From assembly GCA_017445585.1 (NCBI GenBank), contig JAFSTX010000012.1, forward strand, positions 1 to 63,959: 63,959 nucleotides of DNA, written 5' to 3'. The notes beneath the pieces are model-generated. The model saw only the letters and a list, made by a program, of their open reading frames with translations. It searched no databases and was not told where the DNA came from. Shown here piece by piece: positions 44,844 through 52,882 of this stretch. Numbering within the stretch: the first letter of the stretch is position 1; every line of letters starts with the position of its first letter. This stretch comes from Lachnospiraceae bacterium (GTDB taxonomy: Bacteria > Bacillota > Clostridia > Lachnospirales > Lachnospiraceae). A program made the position numbers and the translations under genes.

Positions 44844-45050
44844 AGCTTGTAATATCAACGCCCGCTTACCGAGAGGTTTTTCTGCTCAAATCACAGGTTT
44901 TATACCGTTTGAGCAGAAAAATATGCCGCCACAGCCTGTTTGCCTGATGAATTATCTGCTGTTTTTCGCCATACCGCAGGCCTGAAAACATACTGTTTTC
45001 TTATCGCGAAACAAGCCAAATACTTATCGTTAAAAAATTGTCACAAACTA

Positions 45051-45078
45051 TTGCAATACGCGCTGACTATGCTAAAAT
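45051..45078 (+). promoter_or_regulatory. promoter of the hydrogenase operon (extended -10)
   Basis: TTGCAA (45051-45056), 16-bp spacer, TGC-TAAAAT with the extended TG and -10 at 45073-45078. The transcript would start about 50 nt before ATG 45138. Confidence 0.6.
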
Positions 45079-45137
45079 ATTATAGCTGATTTCAGCAAAA
45101 AAAGTATGTAATCATTACTGAAAAGGAGGTTTTGGAA

Positions 45138-45632
45138 ATGGCTTTAAAGAAAACGCCGGTTCCCTTCAAGGGTACTCCCGAGCAGGAAGCGGAACTGAAA
45201 AAAGTCATTGCTGAGATGAAAGACGTACCCGGCGCCCTGATGCCCATCATGCAGAAGGCCCAGGAGATCTACGGCTATCTTCCCATTGAGGTCCAGACCA
45301 TGATCTCTGACGAGACCGGTATCCCCATCGAGAAGATCTACGGCGTAGCGACTTTCTATGCTCAGTTTGCGCTGGAGCCCAAGGGCGAGTATCAGGTATC
45401 CGTATGTCTCGGTACCGCGTGCTATGTCAAGGGTTCCGCAAAGATCCTTGAGAAGGTCGAGGAGACCCTCGGGATCAAGACAGGAGAGTGCACGCCCGAC
45501 GGCAAGTTCTCTATCGTGTCCTGCCGCTGCGTGGGAGCCTGCGGCCTCGCGCCCGTCATGATGATCAACGATGAAGTCTTCGGCCGTCTGACGCCGGATC
45601 AGGTACCCGGCATCCTGGCTAAATACGCGTAA
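45138..45632 (+). CDS. hndA: NADH-linked hydrogenase subunit A (NuoE-like, 2Fe-2S)
   Basis: 164 residues, starting MALKKTPVPFKG eight nt after AAGGAGG; a TTG 6 bp upstream is less likely. The NuoE/HndA thioredoxin-like fold carries the 2Fe-2S ligands C-x4-C ... C-x3-C (VCLGTACYVKGS ... SCRCVGACG). It passes electrons between the flavoprotein (46,605) and the hydrogenase subunit (48,408) in the cytoplasmic complex. A HATPase gene lies between this gene and hndB. Confidence 0.93.
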   Translation: MALKKTPVPFKGTPEQEAELKKVIAEMKDVPGALMPIMQKAQEIYGYLPIEVQTMISDETGIPIEKIYGVATFYAQFALEPKGEYQVSVCLGTACYVKGSAKILEKVEETLGIKTGECTPDGKFSIVSCRCVGACGLAPVMMINDEVFGRLTPDQVPGILAKYA

Positions 45633-45634
45633 CC

Positions 45635-46192
45635 ATGATGACTGAGATCTCCCTTAACGTACTGGACGTGGCGGAGAATTCCACGAGAGCCGGCGCCAGC
45701 CTGGTGACGATACTTGTAGATGTGGACACCGCTGCCGACACCCTTACAGTTACGATCAGAGACGATGGCTGCGGCATGACCCCAGAGCAGGTCAGCCGTG
45801 TCACAGATCCGTTCTTCACCACCCGCACCACCCGAAAGGTCGGGCTCGGAGTGCCTTTTTTCAAGATGGCGGCCGAGGCGTCGGGAGGCAGCTTTTCCAT
45901 CACTTCGGCGGTGGGAGAGGGGACGGACGTAAAAGCGGTCTTCGGACTATCCAGTATAGATCGCATGCCTCTGGGTGATATCAGTACCACTATCCAGAAC
46001 CTCATCATATACCATCCGGAAAGCGATTTCCTGTACCGGTATACCTACGACGGAAGATCATTTACTCTGGACACAAGGGAGCTTCGGGAGATCCTTGGCG
46101 GGATCCCGCTGGACACCCCCGAGGTGGCACAGTACATTATGGAGTATCTCACGGAAAACAAATCAGAAACAGATGGCGGAGCTGTCATCTGA
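45635..46192 (+). CDS. HATPase-domain protein inside the hydrogenase operon
   Basis: 185 residues. N-terminal GHKL ATPase: LNVLDVAENSTRAGAS (N box), IRDDGCGMTPEQ (G1), TTRKVGLGVPFFKMA (G2). About 70 C-terminal residues (from SSIDRMPLGDISTT) form an extra domain. No histidine phospho-acceptor domain. Common position between NuoE-like and HndB-like genes in clostridial hydrogenase operons suggests a conserved regulatory role. It begins 2 bp after the hndA stop codon. It is the second stand-alone HATPase in 5 kb. Confidence 0.8.
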   Translation: MMTEISLNVLDVAENSTRAGASLVTILVDVDTAADTLTVTIRDDGCGMTPEQVSRVTDPFFTTRTTRKVGLGVPFFKMAAEASGGSFSITSAVGEGTDVKAVFGLSSIDRMPLGDISTTIQNLIIYHPESDFLYRYTYDGRSFTLDTRELREILGGIPLDTPEVAQYIMEYLTENKSETDGGAVI

Positions 46193-46212
46193 TCCGCTGA
46201 AAGGAGAAAACT

Positions 46213-46590
46213 ATGAAGAGTCTCGCGGAACTGCAGGCTATCAGAGAAAAAATGAAAAACACCATGAGCATGCGCGATGAGGATGCGAGCGGCATCCGTG
46301 TCGTGGTAGGCATGGCCACCTGCGGCATCGCCGCCGGCGCGCGTCCCGTACTCAACGAATTTGCAAAGCTCGTCCAGGAAAAGGGCCTCTCCGACAGAGT
46401 CAAGGTCTCACAGACAGGCTGCATCGGTCTGTGCCAGTATGAGCCGATCGTCGAGGTCTTTGAGCCCGGCAGAGAGAAAGTTACCTACATCAAGATGGAT
46501 GCACAGAAGGCCGCAGAGGTCGTCGAGCGCCATCTCGAGGCGGGCCATGTCGTCGAGAAGTACACCATGGCCAAGTCAGGACTTAAATAA
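46213..46590 (+). CDS. hndB: hydrogenase subunit B ferredoxin (2Fe-2S, thioredoxin-like)
   Basis: 125 residues. ATCGIAAGARPVLNEF and SQTGCIGLCQYEPIVEV provide the Cys of a 2Fe-2S thioredoxin-like ferredoxin. Homologous to HndB of NADP-reducing and NADH-dependent hydrogenases and to the N-terminal domain of the next protein. A strong AAAGGAG precedes the ATG, and hndC follows after 14 bp. Confidence 0.9.
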   Translation: MKSLAELQAIREKMKNTMSMRDEDASGIRVVVGMATCGIAAGARPVLNEFAKLVQEKGLSDRVKVSQTGCIGLCQYEPIVEVFEPGREKVTYIKMDAQKAAEVVERHLEAGHVVEKYTMAKSGLK

Positions 46591-46604
46591 TCAGGAGGAC
46601 AGAC

Positions 46605-48395
46605 ATGTATCGTTCACACGTACTTATTTGCGGCGGCACCGGATGTACTTCCTCCGGCAGCCAGAAGGTCCGTGCTGCGCTGATCGATGAGATCAGGAAA
46701 CAGGGCCTTGAGGACGAAGTAAACGTAGTCGAGACCGGCTGCCACGGACTCTGCGAGCAGGGCCCCGTCATGGTCGTCTATCCCGACTCCACTTTCTATG
46801 CGCAGGTAAAGCCTGAGGACGTTCCCGAGATCGTCACCGAGCACCTGCTCAAGGGCCGTCCCGTCACCCGTCTTGTTTACAATGAGGCAGTCACCGACGA
46901 GGGCAAGGTCCTTTCACTCAACGACACTGATTTCTACAAAAAGCAGGTTCGCGTGGCTCTGCGTAACTGCGGCGTCATCGATCCTGAAAATATCGAGGAA
47001 TATATCGGTACCGGCGGCTACCAGGCTCTGGGCAAGGTCCTTACCGAGATGACCCCTGATCAGGTCATCCAGGAAGTCCTTGACTCCGGTCTGCGCGGAC
47101 GCGGCGGCGGCGGATTCCCTACCGGTCTGAAATGGAAGCTCTGCGCTCCCAACAAGGCTGATCAGAAGTTTGTCTGCTGCAACGCCGACGAGGGCGACCC
47201 CGGTGCTTTCATGGACCGTTCGGTCCTTGAGGGCGACCCTCATTCCGTGCTTGAGGCTATGGCCATCGCCGGCTACGCCATCGGCGCAAATCAGGGCTAC
47301 ATCTACGTTCGTGCGGAGTACCCCATCGCCGTCAAGCGTCTGGAGATCGCCATCAAGCAGGCTCACGAATATGGTCTGCTGGGCGAGGATATCTTCGGAA
47401 CCGGCTTCAACTTTGATATAGGGCTCCGTCTCGGCGCCGGCGCTTTCGTCTGCGGCGAGGAGACTGCTCTGATGCGCTCCATCGAGGGCAAGCGCGGCGA
47501 GCCCAGGCCCCGTCCTCCTTTCCCTGCGGTAAAGGGTCTTTTTGACAAGCCTACCATCCTTAACAACGTTGAGACCTACGCAAATATTCCCGAGATCATC
47601 AACCGCGGCGCCGCCTGGTTTGCTTCCATGGGCGTCGGCAAGTCAAAGGGTACAAAGGTCTTCGCGCTCGGCGGAACGATCACCAATACCGGTCTTGTGG
47701 AGATCCCCATGGGTACGCCTCTGCGTACCATCATCGAGGACATCGGCGGCGGCTGCCCGAACGGCAAGAAGTTCAAGGCCGTTCAGACCGGCGGACCTTC
47801 CGGCGGCTGCATCCCCGCTTCCTACATCGACATCCCCGTCGACTACGATCATCTGGCCGAGATCGGCTGCATTATCGGATCCGGCGGTATGATCGTCATG
47901 GACGAGGACAACTGCATGGTCGATATCGCCAAGTTCTTCCTTGAGTTTACCGTGGATGAGTCCTGCGGCAAGTGTACCGCCTGCCGTATCGGTACCCGCC
48001 GCATGCTGGAGATCCTTGAAAAGATCACCTCCGGCAACGGCACCATGGAGGATCTGGACAAGCTGGAGCAGCTGGCGTACTACGTCAAGAACAACTCCCT
48101 CTGCGGACTCGGACAGACCGCTCCCAACCCGGTCATCTCCACGCTGAAGTTCTTCCGCGACGAGTACATCGCTCATATCGTGGACAAAAAGTGCCCTGCT
48201 CACGTTTGCAAGTCTCTGCTTCAGTACACCATCGATCCCGCGAAGTGCAAGGGCTGCACGGCCTGCGCCCGCCAGTGCCCTGCTTCTGCCATCAGCGGAA
48301 AGGTCAAGGAGCCTCACGTCATCGATCAGAGCAAGTGCATCAAGTGCGGCGCATGTATGGCGACCTGTAAGTTCGGCGCCATCAGCAGACAGTAA
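46605..48395 (+). CDS. hndC: hydrogenase subunit C, NuoF-like NAD(P)H flavoprotein
   Basis: 596 residues. A 2Fe-2S thioredoxin-like domain (about 1-120; GGTGCTSSGSQK, ETGCHGLCEQGP), a NuoF core with GLRGRGGGGFPTGLKW for NADH binding and NADEGDPGAFMDRS for FMN, then the NuoF 4Fe-4S site (ESCGKCTACRIGTRR). Two ferredoxin clusters close the protein (CKGCTACARQC; CIKCGACMATC). It exchanges electrons with NAD(P)H and possibly ferredoxin; whether the complex bifurcates electrons cannot be judged from sequence. Confidence 0.95.
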   Translation: MYRSHVLICGGTGCTSSGSQKVRAALIDEIRKQGLEDEVNVVETGCHGLCEQGPVMVVYPDSTFYAQVKPEDVPEIVTEHLLKGRPVTRLVYNEAVTDEGKVLSLNDTDFYKKQVRVALRNCGVIDPENIEEYIGTGGYQALGKVLTEMTPDQVIQEVLDSGLRGRGGGGFPTGLKWKLCAPNKADQKFVCCNADEGDPGAFMDRSVLEGDPHSVLEAMAIAGYAIGANQGYIYVRAEYPIAVKRLEIAIKQAHEYGLLGEDIFGTGFNFDIGLRLGAGAFVCGEETALMRSIEGKRGEPRPRPPFPAVKGLFDKPTILNNVETYANIPEIINRGAAWFASMGVGKSKGTKVFALGGTITNTGLVEIPMGTPLRTIIEDIGGGCPNGKKFKAVQTGGPSGGCIPASYIDIPVDYDHLAEIGCIIGSGGMIVMDEDNCMVDIAKFFLEFTVDESCGKCTACRIGTRRMLEILEKITSGNGTMEDLDKLEQLAYYVKNNSLCGLGQTAPNPVISTLKFFRDEYIAHIVDKKCPAHVCKSLLQYTIDPAKCKGCTACARQCPASAISGKVKEPHVIDQSKCIKCGACMATCKFGAISRQ

Positions 48396-48407
48396 GGAGG
48401 TCGCATA

Positions 48408-50186
48408 ATGGAAAACGTAACACTTAAAATAAACGGTATCTCTGTTACAGTCCCGAAGGGCTCCACTATCCTCGATGCAGCGAGAGCTGCCGGGATCAGG
48501 ATCCCTACGCTCTGCTTCCTTAAAGAGATCAATGAGATCGGCGCCTGCCGCGTGTGCGTGGTCGAGCTCGGCAATGGCCGTATCGTCACCGCCTGCGTGT
48601 ACCCCGCCGAAGACGGCATGGAGGTCCTCACCAACACTCCCAGAGTTCTGGATTACCGCAAAAAGACCATCCAGCTCCTTCTTTCAAACCACAACCGCAG
48701 CTGCCTTTCCTGCGTACGCAGCGGCAAGTGCGAGCTGCAGACGCTCTCCCACGAGCTTGGCGTAGATGACGAGGGCTACTACGACGGTGTCAGGACTGAG
48801 AGCGAGATCGACAACTCCGCGCCTCACCTTTACAGAGACAACAGCAAGTGTATCCTTTGCCGCCGCTGCGTAGCAGCCTGCGAGGCCACTCAGGGCATCA
48901 GCGTCATCGGCGCAAATCACCGCGGCTTTGCCACCACCATCGGTTCCGCTTTTGAGATGGATCTGGACGACACCGCCTGCATCAACTGCGGACAGTGTAT
49001 CGCAGTCTGCCCTACCGGCGCTCTTTCGGAAAAGGACGATACCGCAAAGGTATGGGACGCTCTTGCCGACAAGAACAAGTATGTCTGTGTTCAGACCGCT
49101 CCCGCAGTCCGCGCCGCTCTCGGTGAGGAGTTCGGTATGCCCATGGGCACCGACGTAGAGGGCAAGATGGCCGCGGCTCTGAGACGTCTCGGCTTTAACG
49201 CCGTATTTGACACTGATTTCGGCGCCGACCTGACCATCGTAGAGGAAGCCAACGAGCTCCTTGAGCGTGTAAAGAACGGCGGCACGCTGCCTATGATCAC
49301 CTCATGCTCGCCCGGCTGGGTCAGATTCTGTGAGACCTATTTCCCTCAGCTGATCCCGAACCTGTCTTCCTGCAAGTCCCCTCAGACCATGCAGGGCGCC
49401 ATCATCAAGAGCTATTATCTTAACAAGGTCAACGAGCGCCGCAAGGCTGCCGGTGAGGAAGAGATAAAGCTTGAAGATATCGTGGTCGTCAGCGTTATGC
49501 CTTGTACCGCCAAGAAGTTTGAGATCACCCGTCCCGACGAGTGCGGCGCCGGCGTATCCGACGTTGACGTAGTCATCACCACCCGCGAGCTTGCCCGTAT
49601 GATCAAGAGAGCAGGCCTTGATTTTGTCAATCTGCCCAATGAAGGCTTTGACGATCCCTGCGGCGAGTCCACAGGCGCGGGCGTCATCTTCGGCGCGACC
49701 GGCGGCGTTATGGAGGCTGCTCTCCGTACCGCGGTCGAATGGATCACCGGCGAGACTCCCGGAAGCCTTGAGTTCCACGATGTCCGCGGCACTGCCGGCA
49801 TCAAGGAAGCTTCCTACAGCGTTGGCGGACTCGATGTCAGCGTAGCTGTTGCTTCCGGTCTGTCCAATGCCCGCAAGCTCATGGAAATGATCGCCTCGGG
49901 CGAGAAGAAGTATACCTTTGTCGAAGTCATGGCCTGCCCCGGCGGCTGCGTAAACGGCGGCGGACAGCCTCAGGTCACCGGCGAGGTCCGCAATACGACC
50001 GAGATCGCCAAGGTGCGCGCCGGCGCGCTCTACAGCAACGATGCGGCAAAGACTCTGCGCCAGTCCCACAAGAATCCTTCCATCATCAAGCTTTACGATG
50101 AGTTCCTGGGAGAGAAGGGCGGACACAAGGCTCACGAGCTTCTTCATACCTCCTACGAGGCCAGAAAGATCAACCGCACGATGTAA
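48408..50186 (+). CDS. hndD: [FeFe] hydrogenase catalytic subunit
   Basis: 592 residues. An N-terminal plant-type 2Fe-2S domain (CFLKEINEIGACRVC), a His-ligated 4Fe-4S domain (HNRSCLSCVRSGKCELQ), two 4Fe-4S clusters (CILCRRCVAAC; CINCGQCIAVC), and the H-cluster domain: L1 TSCSPGW (Cys300), L2 MPCTAKKFE (Cys366), L3 EVMACPGGCVNGGG (Cys510, Cys514). L1 has Ser301 where most family members have the second Cys of TSCCP. A small C-terminal domain (HKNPSIIKLYDEFLG) is typical. It reduces protons to hydrogen. TAAGGAGGT precedes the ATG. Last gene of the operon, followed by a good terminator. H-cluster maturases (HydEFG) are not in this window. Confidence 0.96.
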   Translation: MENVTLKINGISVTVPKGSTILDAARAAGIRIPTLCFLKEINEIGACRVCVVELGNGRIVTACVYPAEDGMEVLTNTPRVLDYRKKTIQLLLSNHNRSCLSCVRSGKCELQTLSHELGVDDEGYYDGVRTESEIDNSAPHLYRDNSKCILCRRCVAACEATQGISVIGANHRGFATTIGSAFEMDLDDTACINCGQCIAVCPTGALSEKDDTAKVWDALADKNKYVCVQTAPAVRAALGEEFGMPMGTDVEGKMAAALRRLGFNAVFDTDFGADLTIVEEANELLERVKNGGTLPMITSCSPGWVRFCETYFPQLIPNLSSCKSPQTMQGAIIKSYYLNKVNERRKAAGEEEIKLEDIVVVSVMPCTAKKFEITRPDECGAGVSDVDVVITTRELARMIKRAGLDFVNLPNEGFDDPCGESTGAGVIFGATGGVMEAALRTAVEWITGETPGSLEFHDVRGTAGIKEASYSVGGLDVSVAVASGLSNARKLMEMIASGEKKYTFVEVMACPGGCVNGGGQPQVTGEVRNTTEIAKVRAGALYSNDAAKTLRQSHKNPSIIKLYDEFLGEKGGHKAHELLHTSYEARKINRTM

Positions 50187-50226
50187 TATCGTCTGCTGCA
50201 GCCGTATAGCGCTGTCAGCGTTCATG

Positions 50227-50262
50227 GCGCCTGCTCCGATCCGGGGCAGGCGCTTTTCTTTT
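50227..50262 (+). terminator. intrinsic terminator of the hydrogenase operon
   Basis: GCGCCTGC (50227-50234) and GCAGGCGC (50246-50253) form a perfect 8-bp stem, followed by TTTTCTTTT, 40 bp after the stop codon. Confidence 0.85.
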
Positions 50263-50278
50263 CCCGACGCTCCCCGCT

Positions 50279-50502
50279 TTTGGTTTCCGGATACTGCGCG
50301 TCAGATACGCGAGAGCTTCTGGTTTCCGGATACTGCGGCAGCAGATACACGCGCGGCACGCTCCCGCTACCTTCGTCACGCAGCGGTACTAAGCTCATTC
50401 ATCGCTGACGCTCGAATTCGCTAAGTACCGGCGGCCTCAGAGTATCGCGCTGTGTTGATCTGCTGCCGCAGTATCCGGCATACACCGCAGTATCAGAATC
50501 CG
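50279..50502. repeat. nested palindromic element in a 354-bp gap
   Basis: Four related units are arranged A-B-C'-D'. A (from 50279) and B (from 50318) are direct copies of TGGTTTCCGGATACTGCG. C' (50458-50478) is a perfect 21-bp reverse complement of part of B (50326-50346), and D' (50485-50502) is an imperfect inverse of A. Between B and C' another imperfect inverted pair (CGGTACTAAGC, then GCTAAGTACCG) continues the symmetry. The whole can fold into a long hairpin or cruciform. It resembles a composite REP/BIME or MITE-like element; no transposase or target duplication is evident. Confidence 0.7.
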
Positions 50503-50531
50503 TTGAACAAACCTGCGGGTTGTGATACTAT
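50503..50531 (+). promoter_or_regulatory. promoter abutting the glycosyltransferase gene
   Basis: TTGAAC (50503-50508), 17-bp spacer, TGA-TACTAT with -10 at 50526-50531 and an extended TG. The -10 ends 9 bp before the ATG, so the transcript would start at or 2-3 nt before the start codon. Confidence 0.6.
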
Positions 50532-50540
50532 ATCACCGCT

Positions 50541-51611
50541 ATGAAAATAATGATGGTCATTCCCAAACTTATACTGGCAGGCGCCGAGACGATGTGCGAG
50601 AATCTATCCACGGCGCTTAGCGAAATGGGCCACGACGTCACGGTCGTGAGCCTCTTTACATATGAATCCGCGATCAGCCGGCGCCTTGCCGAGCGCGGCA
50701 TACGCGTCTGTTTTCTGGACAAAAAAATGGGTTACGACCCGACTATCAGGCGGAAACTGCGCGAACTGATGGAAGCCGAGCGCCCGGATGTCGTACACAC
50801 GCATCTTTACGTGACAAAATACGCCATTCCGGCCGCGAAAAGCCTGCGGATCCCTGTCGTCCATACCATGCACAATATAGCCTCGGAGGAAAATCAGACC
50901 AGAGGCGGCGTTTTTCTGAACCGTTTTTATTTCCGTTCGAAACTCGTCAGGCTCGCGGCGCTCAGCGAGCGCATCCGCGATACCATCGTGCAGACCTATC
51001 ACAAAAAGCCTGAGGATATAGCCGTCATCGGAAACGGCATACCTCTCGGGCGCTTCGCTCCGAAAAAGGTCTACAGAGATGGCGACGCTCTGAATATTCT
51101 GAATATCGGGCGTTTTACCGATCAGAAGAACCAGCTGGGTCTGATCAGGGCCATGATCCTCGTTCACAAGACGCATCCTCAGGCGACGCTTACCGTAGTC
51201 GGAGAGGGAGAGCTTGAAGGCGAGCTGAAAGCGGCGATCGCTTCAGCCGACGCCGGTTCGTACATCAGGCTCGCACCCGTGACCGACGATCCTTATCCGT
51301 TTTACAACGCAGCGGATATTTTTGCCCTGCCGTCAGTCTACGAAGGCATGCCTATGACTCTCGCTGAGGCAATGGCCTGCGGACTTCCCATTCTGACTAC
51401 GCCCGTAGGCGGTATCCCCGATATGCTCGTAGACGAGATATCCGCGGTTTTTACCGAGACCTCTCCGGAGTCGATCGCGCGCGGACTGAACAGGCTCCTT
51501 GACGATAAAACGCTGCGTGAATACATCGGGAAAAATGCGCTCCTTGAGGCACCGTCACTTTCGGCAGAAAACATGGCTGCCGGATATCTGCGCGTCTATA
51601 CCCGGAGATAA
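50541..51611 (+). CDS. GT4-family glycosyltransferase
   Basis: 356 residues with the GT-B fold. The N-terminal acceptor domain begins MVIPKLILAGAETMCENL; the donor domain has LNIGRFTDQKNQ and the E-x7-E motif region PSVYEGMPMTLAEAMACGLP. It transfers a sugar from a nucleotide sugar to an unknown acceptor, probably in cell-envelope glycan or glycolipid synthesis, since peptidoglycan genes follow. No ribosome-binding site is visible, and the promoter -10 lies 9 bp upstream, suggesting a leaderless mRNA. Confidence 0.88.
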   Translation: MKIMMVIPKLILAGAETMCENLSTALSEMGHDVTVVSLFTYESAISRRLAERGIRVCFLDKKMGYDPTIRRKLRELMEAERPDVVHTHLYVTKYAIPAAKSLRIPVVHTMHNIASEENQTRGGVFLNRFYFRSKLVRLAALSERIRDTIVQTYHKKPEDIAVIGNGIPLGRFAPKKVYRDGDALNILNIGRFTDQKNQLGLIRAMILVHKTHPQATLTVVGEGELEGELKAAIASADAGSYIRLAPVTDDPYPFYNAADIFALPSVYEGMPMTLAEAMACGLPILTTPVGGIPDMLVDEISAVFTETSPESIARGLNRLLDDKTLREYIGKNALLEAPSLSAENMAAGYLRVYTRR

Positions 51612-51703
51612 CCCGCTTTTACGTCCTAAAACGCCTGAATCCTTTTTTCAGGACCCCTTCGCGCAAATTCCTGCAAAACCCACACAAAACCCCTTCCTGC
51701 AAA

Positions 51704-51732
51704 TTGAATTAACTTCCGATATATGGTATCAT
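51704..51732 (+). promoter_or_regulatory. promoter of the ddl-murI operon
   Basis: TTGAAT (51704-51709), 17-bp spacer, TGG-TATCAT with extended -10 (51727-51732), about 60 bp upstream of ATG 51794. Confidence 0.6.
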
Positions 51733-51793
51733 TTTATAGTTAAAGATAAACGGACTGCGCAGCGGTCCGGGAAATCAGAAAAGGACATGATAA

Positions 51794-52852
51794 ATGGAAA
51801 AAAAGACTCTGGCGATAATTTTCGGAGGACAGTCCTCCGAGCACGAGATATCGTGCAAATCAGCCTATACTATCGTAGAAGCAGTAGACACGGACAAATA
51901 TGAGATCATGCTCATCGGCATCACCAAAGACGGCCGATGGCTTCTCGTCGAGGACGAGAATAAGATGACCGACGGTACCTGGCAGGAGAGTACCGTGCGC
52001 TGTGTGCTCCTCCCGGACGCACAGCTGCACGGCGTGCTGATGATCGACAGCGACCAGAAAGCCGGCTTTTACCGCGTAGATATCGCATGGCCCGTGCTTC
52101 ACGGACTGAACGGCGAGGACGGCACCATCCAGGGACTGCTGACTCTGGCGCAGATTCCTTTTGTCGGGGACGGCGTGCTCGCATCAGCGGTGGGAATGGA
52201 CAAAATCTACACCAAGATCGTGGTCGACGACCTTGGCATCGCCCAGGCGCGCAGCATCGCGCTGCGTTCGGAGGAACTTGACGATCTCGATGAGGCAATC
52301 GGGCGGATCGAGACGAAGATCCCTTATCCCGTATTCGTCAAACCTTCTCGTGCCGGTTCGTCTTGCGGCGTTTCCAAAGCGACAGACCGCGGTGAGCTCG
52401 AAAAGGCCCTGCGCATCGCAGCTGCCGAGGACTCAAAGATCCTTGTCGAGGGCGAGATAGTGGGCCGTGAGCTCGAATGCGCCGTATTCCGCGCAGAAAA
52501 AACGATAGCCTCCGGCGTGGGCGAGATCCTCGCCGCAGAGGAATTCTACAGCTATGACGCGAAATACAATAATGCCGAATCCAAGACCGTGGTCGATCCC
52601 GACCTGCCTGAGGGCGTGGCGGAGGAGATTCGCGCCGACGCGGTCAGGATCTTTGACGCGATCGACGGACACAGCCTTGCACGCGTGGACTTCTTCCTGG
52701 AAAAAGACACGAACAGAGTCGTGTTCAACGAGATAAACACGATGCCCGGGTTTACTTCCATCAGTATGTACCCGATGCTCTGGGAGGCGCGCGGCAAGGA
52801 CAAAAAGAAACTCGTCGATCTCCTGATAAAGACAGCATACTTCCGCAGGTAA
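51794..52852 (+). CDS. ddl: D-alanine--D-alanine ligase
   Basis: 352 residues, an ATP-grasp ligase making the D-Ala-D-Ala dipeptide for peptidoglycan. Signatures: IIFGGQSSEHEISCKSA (N-terminal substrate domain), LHGLNGEDGTIQGLL, FVKPSRAGSSCGVSKA (ATP site), EEFYSYDAKY (D-Ala specificity loop with Tyr) and VVFNEINTMPGFTSISMYP (Mg2+ ligands). The length is normal. Glutamate racemase follows 30 bp later, so both D-amino acid steps are co-expressed. Confidence 0.97.
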   Translation: MEKKTLAIIFGGQSSEHEISCKSAYTIVEAVDTDKYEIMLIGITKDGRWLLVEDENKMTDGTWQESTVRCVLLPDAQLHGVLMIDSDQKAGFYRVDIAWPVLHGLNGEDGTIQGLLTLAQIPFVGDGVLASAVGMDKIYTKIVVDDLGIAQARSIALRSEELDDLDEAIGRIETKIPYPVFVKPSRAGSSCGVSKATDRGELEKALRIAAAEDSKILVEGEIVGRELECAVFRAEKTIASGVGEILAAEEFYSYDAKYNNAESKTVVDPDLPEGVAEEIRADAVRIFDAIDGHSLARVDFFLEKDTNRVVFNEINTMPGFTSISMYPMLWEARGKDKKKLVDLLIKTAYFRR

Positions 52853-52882
52853 TCGCAGAACTCTTATAAGGAAGGCGGAAAA

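Larger units (their letters stand above)
44722..45137. other. 416-bp intergenic region with terminator, inverted repeat and promoter
   Basis: Besides the terminator at 44805-44843, it holds a perfect 14-bp inverted repeat, TTTTTCTGCTCAAA (44877-44890) and TTTGAGCAGAAAAA (44908-44921), separated by 17 bp. On both strands the 3' arm ends in A residues, so it is not a terminator; an operator or RNA element is possible. The hydrogenase promoter is at 45051-45078. A TTAAAAAATTGTCACAA stretch (45030-45046) vaguely resembles a Rex site but the right half matches poorly. Confidence 0.6.

Noticed and set aside
45030-45046. Rex-like site upstream of the hydrogenase operon
   Set aside because: The left half is one mismatch from TTGTTAA but the right half matches at only about four of seven positions.
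51634-51652. CCTGAA/TTCAGG hairpin after the glycosyltransferase gene
   Set aside because: A 6-bp stem with T residues in the loop rather than after the stem; not a convincing terminator.
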